64,000 bases of DNA. Origin: Polytrichum commune. Taxonomy: Eukaryota > Streptophyta > Polytrichopsida > Polytrichales > Polytrichaceae. The notes under the pieces were generated by a model. It was not told the origin of the DNA. It was given only the letters and a program-made list of their open reading frames with translations, and did no database searches. Below, one piece after another: positions 58,970 to 64,000 of this stretch (its first letter is position 1; each line of letters opens with the position of its first letter). The translations under genes and the position numbers were made by a program. Where the stretch lies: NCBI GenBank assembly GCA_950295325.1, contig OX485803.1:37649554-37713553 (forward strand), read 5' to 3'.

Positions 58970-61900
58970 CTAAGACTGAACATCTACAGGGGTGCAGGCT
59001 GGTAGTGCATGAACATCCAAAAATGAGTTAGTGATCACCTCCTTAGAATCTACAAGAACTGTATTGTTATCCGATACATCTTGCAAACAGTTGCTGGTGT
59101 TGGTTGTATCCTGGATTGGTTTGGAATCACTTGGATGAACTCTGTCTTTGTCATCCTCCTCAGAAGTATCAGTGTACGTATCATTTAATCCTAAAAGCAC
59201 ACTATTACCACTACCGCAAGAGGCTCGTTTAGGTCTATTTTGCAAGGAACCTATAGGGGTTTCCAATATGGCCAATTCATCTTCAGAATTAGACTCAGAG
59301 TCAAAATCAAAATCAGGCTCTTTAAATCCATGAATCTCCATCCCACTACGCCCTGTAGCAGCAATTTTAGCACGTTTATTGGCTGGCCCCCTAATAGTTC
59401 TCCTAACCACAGGTTGAACACTTGCATTGAAAGCTTTTCCAAGACCCACCATAGTATTTTTTGGCTTCAGGTTAGCACGCATTGATCCTGATATGAGGTC
59501 ACAGCAAGTTGGACACAAAAGTAGGTCTTTTGCACACATCGTGCAAACACAAGTATGACCACAAGGCTGCATCACAATCCATGCAAAGCAATATTAATAT
59601 AACTATTTAGATACAACATGAGAATCCTAAACCAAATTTGATTGCTTAAATAAAATATGTAGGATTCTGCCACAATGACGTGTGAATGATGTCCAAACAA
59701 TCACCTCCAATGTAGCCATGGGTTTGCATTTCTCAAAGCAAATGATGCATTGAAGGGCTGGTGTGTCTAATCTGTGCGAATTGTCAATGTCATCTTCCAC
59801 CAGCGATGATTTCTGTGAAAAAGGTTGAGGAGGGCCTTTCTTAGAGGCCACCTCTGCAAATTCTTCACCACATGCACCACTTCTTGGAATGAAGTTGTCT
59901 TGACTTGCTGATGTGTGGGTCCTCAAAGAACAGGAGGGCTCAGGTATTGTTGAGTTTGCGTCACCCAGTTGTTGAAAAATAGTGGTGGAAGCTCCAAAGT
60001 TTGAGTGGACATCTACAAAACAGAGGAAGGAATTAAATAGGATTTAGGAGTCCAAAAACATATCATGTTACTACATCAATCCAGGAATGAAAACAATTAG
60101 TCATGGCATCCAAAAGAACCAGGAATTACATCCTGAATCCATCTCCATATTTGACAGTAATGAACTTCCTAGTGGGCTAGGACACATGCGGATTTGAGTC
60201 CTGAAACAATAAATTGTAAGGAATTAAGGAAAAAACCTACGTTGACAGGCAAAGGCATTAGGAAATTGGAACATGGATACTAATGGAGGCAGGAATGGAA
60301 GCAAATGGGCAGGAATGGAAGCAAATGGGCAGGATACAACCATGGGAGTGAGGAAGTTGGTTCCTGAATCATGAGGATGGCATGATTAGTATTTACACAC
60401 ATCCTGAAACAATAGTGGATCTAATATTCTTGTCTTGTGTCCTAAAACATGAACAATTGAAAATGAAGGCAACCTAGGAATATGGAGGAATATACATAAC
60501 TTCCTAGTTATACATGCTGGAAGATATGTAAGTAAAAGAGATCCTGGTGGGGTAGGGGACTAGGAAAATAAAAATTTAAGCTCACCTGACATAGCTGCAG
60601 AGTGGAGATGATGATCCCGATTTTTTGGAAGGTCGTATCCAAATGACAATCGCCATTGAGAATCAAATTCTTGTTGGCAGCTTTGCAACTTGCATTTGTT
60701 GGATGAAGTAATGTGCACACCAAGGCACCAAGGGTGGTAGCAGTGACCGCATGACAATACACATATATCATTAATATGGAAGTTTTCTTTGCAAAAGGAA
60801 CAATCCTTAACATTCAGTTGAGTACATTGGGACTTAGTCCTATCAGCCCTTCCAATAGGTTCAGGGTGGGTGGTTAGTAAAATGCCACCCTTCAACTTAG
60901 ACAAATAATCAGCTATAAGAGTCAACATCTTTTCTAGGACAAGTTGATGTTGAACTTCCTTTGCATATGCCTCTTCACTGCTGGAAAGTTCATTTTCCTT
61001 GAGAATGAAATCTTTCTCCGCTACAGAAAGTTTTGAAAGAGAGGATTGGACATTACGCTCCTCACACTGCAATCTCTGTTGCAATTGAGCAACAGATTCA
61101 TCCTGATGTGCATGACTTAATGAAATTCCCTCAACATTTTCTTCCACCACACCAGATGCATCAGTCGTAGGAATTTGATTGGACTCAAATGAAAGTGCAT
61201 CTTGCAAAGCAACACGAGCTCTAGAAAGTTCTCCTTTAGCATCAGTATGGAGACCTTTGAGAACATCTAGCATGAGTTTTGCACGTTTGAAATCCATCTC
61301 AAAATTGGATTTAGAGGCACAAGTGGCACGAAGCCGCTCCTTAGAATGTAGCAATGTCTTCTGCTTTGATAAAAGTAATTCATGAAGTCTAGTGATGATG
61401 TCCTCTGTTCCAGGCTTTGGTGGATCTGAGGCCATCATCGCCTTCACCCCTCCCCTAAAAACACTAAGGCTATTGCGCTTAACTGACACACCAATTTCAA
61501 CCTTCACTTTTGTTGCACGCAACAATAGAGAACGATTCACAGGTGTACGAAAACTAGACTTCCTATCAGGTCCAAGAAAAGAACCACTAGACTGAGGGAC
61601 TTGGGCAGGAGAAAATTGTTGTGTAGCAACTCCTACAGCAGAAACAGGAAGCTGGGAAATAGAACTTCTTGTAGGCTGGATACCACGCTCTGGGCCAGAT
61701 TTGGTTGCCACTTTGAGGGAGTCTGAACTGGTGCCCTCCTTGGCAAGTTTCTTGGCCTTTTTGACATTCTCCAGAGACACCCGCTTTTTGTGTAGGTGCA
61801 CTGCAAATGATGCCCAGTTCACAGGGATGCCTTTGTTCTCTGCCACAATGGCCCTCGCCCACTCCAAGGTCAATTGATCATTGAGAACTTGATCTCTTAG

Positions 61901-62233
61901 GGTCACTCGGGAGTACAAATTCAGCACTGATTCTTGGAACTCCCTGCTAGGCTTCTCATTGACCTTCCAACCATTCTTATCCTTACGAGGTCCAAAAATC
62001 CCACAAATCTCCTCAGTAGAAATGTCACCCTTTTGCAGAGACTTCACCTCCCTCCCTTCTCCTCTCAAACCTTGAACATTGATGAAATAATGCAGATCCA
62101 AAAGGGGTTCATCTTGGAACCAGACCACAAGATGAGTAAGAGAAGATGAACAAACCATCTTCTGGTCGAAGAGTAGAAAACATGAACATTCAAAATGTGA
62201 AATTTCCAAACACATTTGTTCCGCCATAGCCAT
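58970..62233 (-). CDS. Double-RING coiled-coil protein (putative E3 ubiquitin ligase)
   Basis: Three exons: 62233-60586, 60012-59705 and 59566-58970. The introns start GTGAGC and GTGATT and end TTGTAG and GATGCAG, and the frame is kept, giving 850 residues. I chose the ATG at 62233 (MAMAEQMCLEIS). The N-terminal domain is shared with the 56615-58144 product; the middle is a long coiled coil. A RING-H2-like finger follows (CSFC...CVLSCGHCYHPWC...CKLQSC, about residues 485-530). A RING-HC finger (CIICFEKCKPMATLE, then PCGHTCVCTMC and CPTC, about 638-675) is encoded across the second intron. RING domains usually recruit E2 enzymes for ubiquitin transfer. The C-terminal 170 residues are acidic and low in motifs. 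Within a mobile element it might modify host proteins or regulate transposase stability, but that is speculation. Confidence 0.65.
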
Positions 62234-63118
62234 CCCTAAAAACAACAAGTTTTTGCAAACGGCGATAAACAAACAACATAGAATGAAAAGAAACTACAAC
62301 CTGAAGGTTGTCCCTCGAGCAAACTCCTGCACACAAGCAACTAGCCTCATTCCTCGCACCCAAAACCTAACCTATCAACCATCTTCGCTAGTTGAAGCAC
62401 ATGTAGATACTATTTTGGACATCTGAATTCGGCGGGACCAAGGGTTCTGAAGGGATTTTTTCAAACGGACAGCCTAAACCATTCGACTAGGCGGGACTGT
62501 TACTCTTGACAGCCATGATGATAAGGTAGTGTCAGAGAAAAGAACCAATGAGAAAATTATTGATTTTTTATTTTCAGAAAATAGCATAAATTGACTACGA
62601 CCTCCCATTTCCTGGATTTTTTCCTAGGTGGTTCCTAGTGGAGCCACCCAAGGATGCTTACACCCGTACTTGCAAAGAAGGGTTCGGATCTGAAGGCCAT
62701 GGATAATGCTATGCTTTCAGGAAAACCTCTACTGGGGTTCAAGTGCATGTATGCTTTACTTTTCATTTTTCAATGAGTCACGCTACCTTTCCCCATTCTT
62801 CTTCATTGATTTTCTGGTCAAAAGAAGGAACATTCTAGTACAATCCACCCTCTATAAATGTGTTAACCCTCTCTAAATGTACAGAAGAGATGCCGTCATA
62901 CGTTAGTAGTGACGTTGTTTTGCGTCCTCGGAAACGCGATGTAACATACTGTAACGTCAATCGTGACGTTATTTTGCATCATCGGAAACTCAATGTAACA
63001 TATTGTGACGTCTTCTGAAACGCGTTCTGCCGTCATTTTAAACGATGTTTAACGTAATCCACACACGCGTATGAACATCAGTAAACGTATGAAGGCAAAT
63101 TCCTAACCTCTCTCTGGC
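62234..63118. other. Upstream region, inverted repeat end, pogo-like end and 22-bp-type array
   Basis: 62631-62669 is the right copy of the 39-bp inverted repeat. 62836-62878 has a TA-CAATCCACCCTC end like the MITE at 35.4-35.8 kb. 62890-63060 repeats gtgacgttattttgc, tcggaaacgcgatgtaac and gtnacgtc words like the CACTA intron arrays. No gene. Confidence 0.45.
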
Positions 63119-63129
63119 TTGCGTGCAGA

Positions 63130-63240
63130 AATGGTGATTTCCAATAGAAAACGCAAATGGAGATCGACTAAGGAAATCATTCACCATCATGAACTTCAAT
63201 TCGCTGCAAGTAGGGATGTCCCTATAACAAGGTGGTCATG
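63130..63240 (+). pseudogene. Exon fragment cut by an LTR insertion
   Basis: After a strong acceptor (ctggcttgcgtgcag) a plus-strand frame encodes about 36 basic residues (ISNRKRKWRSTKEIIHHHEL) and then runs into the LTR that starts at 63241. Its array-rich upstream intron links it to the CACTA ORF1 type, but I cannot name the domain. Confidence 0.35.
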
Positions 63241-63370
63241 TGTGAGGCCAAATCCACCACCCTTTAGCGTCCTAGTCCGGGTGATGACTTTGAGAATCAC
63301 ATTTATCTATTACAATATTGAACCATGTGCAAGGTAATTTTCATGTTCAAATGAACACATATTGTCTCAC

Positions 63371-63535
63371 TCATTGTGCTTTATTAATGTTGGCCTCTTG
63401 GCTCGTGCTAGAGTTGGCTTTCTCAAGAGTCCAACCCGCGGCTTTAGCCGCACATGCCCTTACGGACATTCCCCTCACTCTCTTGATCTTCACCCCATTT
63501 CTCTTGCCATTGCAAGAGTCCTCCACATTCTCCAT
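63371..63535 (-). CDS. Short conserved ORF inside an LTR (54 aa)
   Basis: Same length and start (MENVEDSCNGKR) as the frame at 14134-14298, with AKAAGWTLEKAN and the same ANINKAQ end. Substitutions between the two copies do not break the frame. Confidence 0.4.
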   Translation of the reverse strand: MENVEDSCNGKRNGVKIKRVRGMSVRACAAKAAGWTLEKANSSTSQEANINKAQ

Positions 63536-63769
63536 TAATAATGCAAGTGAGTTATTTTGACCGATCGGTGCAAGTGTTGAAAAACACTTTTATCAATGGT
63601 TAAACACACTCATACAACCCACACGTGGTACCAACTAGCCCAATGAATCTAACTATTTAGCCACCCCTAAAGTGGCCTAATGTGATTTAGTTTTTAATTT
63701 TATGTGCTAACACTTACTAATTGAACTAGCCTTGCTAACCCCTAGATGGTCTAAAATGATTTGTTGCTA

Positions 63770-64000
63770 AGCCTTGCGGCTGCAGTCTGCCACGGTCTCG
63801 GTGTGGTCTAACCCCCAGCAGCCCAGCTGCAGTCTGCCACAGTCTCAGTGTGGTCTAACCCACCAGTAGCCCAGCTGCAGTCGCCACGGTCTCGGTGTGG
63901 TCTAACCCACCAGCAGCCCAGCTGCAGTCTGCCACAGTCTCGGTGTGGTCTAACCCACCAGCAGCCCAGCTGCAGTCTGCCACAGTCTCGGTGTGGTCTA
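63770..64000 (+). repeat. 48-bp tandem array
   Basis: About five units containing ccagcagcccagctgcagtc and ctcggtgtggtctaaccc, continuing past the window end. Confidence 0.95.

Larger units (their letters stand above)
38375..62669. mobile_element. Proposed large DNA transposon with nested insertions
   Basis: A 39-bp sequence at 38375-38413 (GTACGGGTGGAAGCATCC...) is repeated in reverse complement at 62631-62669 with three mismatches. Between them, a transposase gene reads inward from the left (39090-43061) and two related genes read inward from the right (62233-56615). The middle is occupied by independently bounded insertions, and without these the unit would be about 14.5 kb. Seen: the inverted repeat and the gene directions. 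Inferred: that they belong to one element. No target duplication was found outside the repeats, and 39 bp is short, so a chance shared repeat remains possible. Confidence 0.35.
63241..64000 (-). mobile_element. Partial LTR of the TGTGAGC family, running off the window
   Basis: It starts TGTGAGGCCAAATCCACC, the reverse complement of the 3' end of the copy at 12652-14428, and stays collinear through the short ORF. The other end lies beyond 64000, so the target duplication cannot be checked. Confidence 0.75.

Overview
The window reads as repeat-dense nuclear DNA of a streptophyte (land plant or charophyte alga). The grounds are plant-type CACTA (En/Spm) transposase genes of the TNP2 and ORF1 kinds, a Ty3/gypsy element whose primer site matches initiator tRNA-Met, a CCCTAAA telomere-type run, and short GT-AG introns. 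There are no operons, rRNA genes or CRISPR arrays. A charophyte or another early-diverging lineage is my guess from protein style only. Almost every gene belongs to, or sits among, mobile elements.

Layout. At 1-1050 is the 3' part of a Ty3/gypsy gag with four zinc-knuckle blocks, cut at 1051 by a CACTA-derived region (1051 to about 7000). That region holds ORF1 remnants, a nested non-autonomous CACTA element with perfect 3-bp target duplications (3392-4516), a tRNA-derived SINE and an inverted-repeat element. A second CACTA unit on the minus strand follows (7136 to about 18500): TNP2 (7857-12519) and ORF1 (15691-18515), both broken. Solo LTRs of one family lie inside it (10146-11425, splitting TNP2; 12652-14428), and 22-bp arrays fill its introns. 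A long intact MULE-like/SWIM transposase gene occupies 19705-23390. A satellite of about 170 bp with a perfect 16-bp palindrome fills 25660-28662 and returns after an LTR fragment and a hexanucleotide array.

At 31077-35008 is an intact eight-exon gene joining a ParB-like motif to a permuted amino-methyltransferase fold. Its order is the one used by prokaryotic and phage ParB/N4-N6 DNA methylases, but the catalytic motif is altered. A solo LTR sits at 36260-37231.

From about 38375 to 62669 the content fits one large DNA transposon, later peppered with insertions. A 39-bp inverted repeat lies at both ends (36 of 39 matching). A decayed transposase gene with an upstream PCNA-box ORF reads inward from the left, and two related genes (one coiled-coil, one with two RING domains) read inward from the right. 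Its interior carries a pogo-like element (44531-45632), a Harbinger-type MITE (46095-46489), and a solo LTR (46941-55271) that itself holds a recently inserted Ty3/gypsy element with 973-bp LTRs (47893-54950). The window ends in another member of the solo-LTR family with a 48-bp array.

All boundaries come from reading the sequence by eye. Target-site duplications, splice sites and reading frames were checked base by base where exact positions are given. Family names rest on remembered motifs, not on searches.
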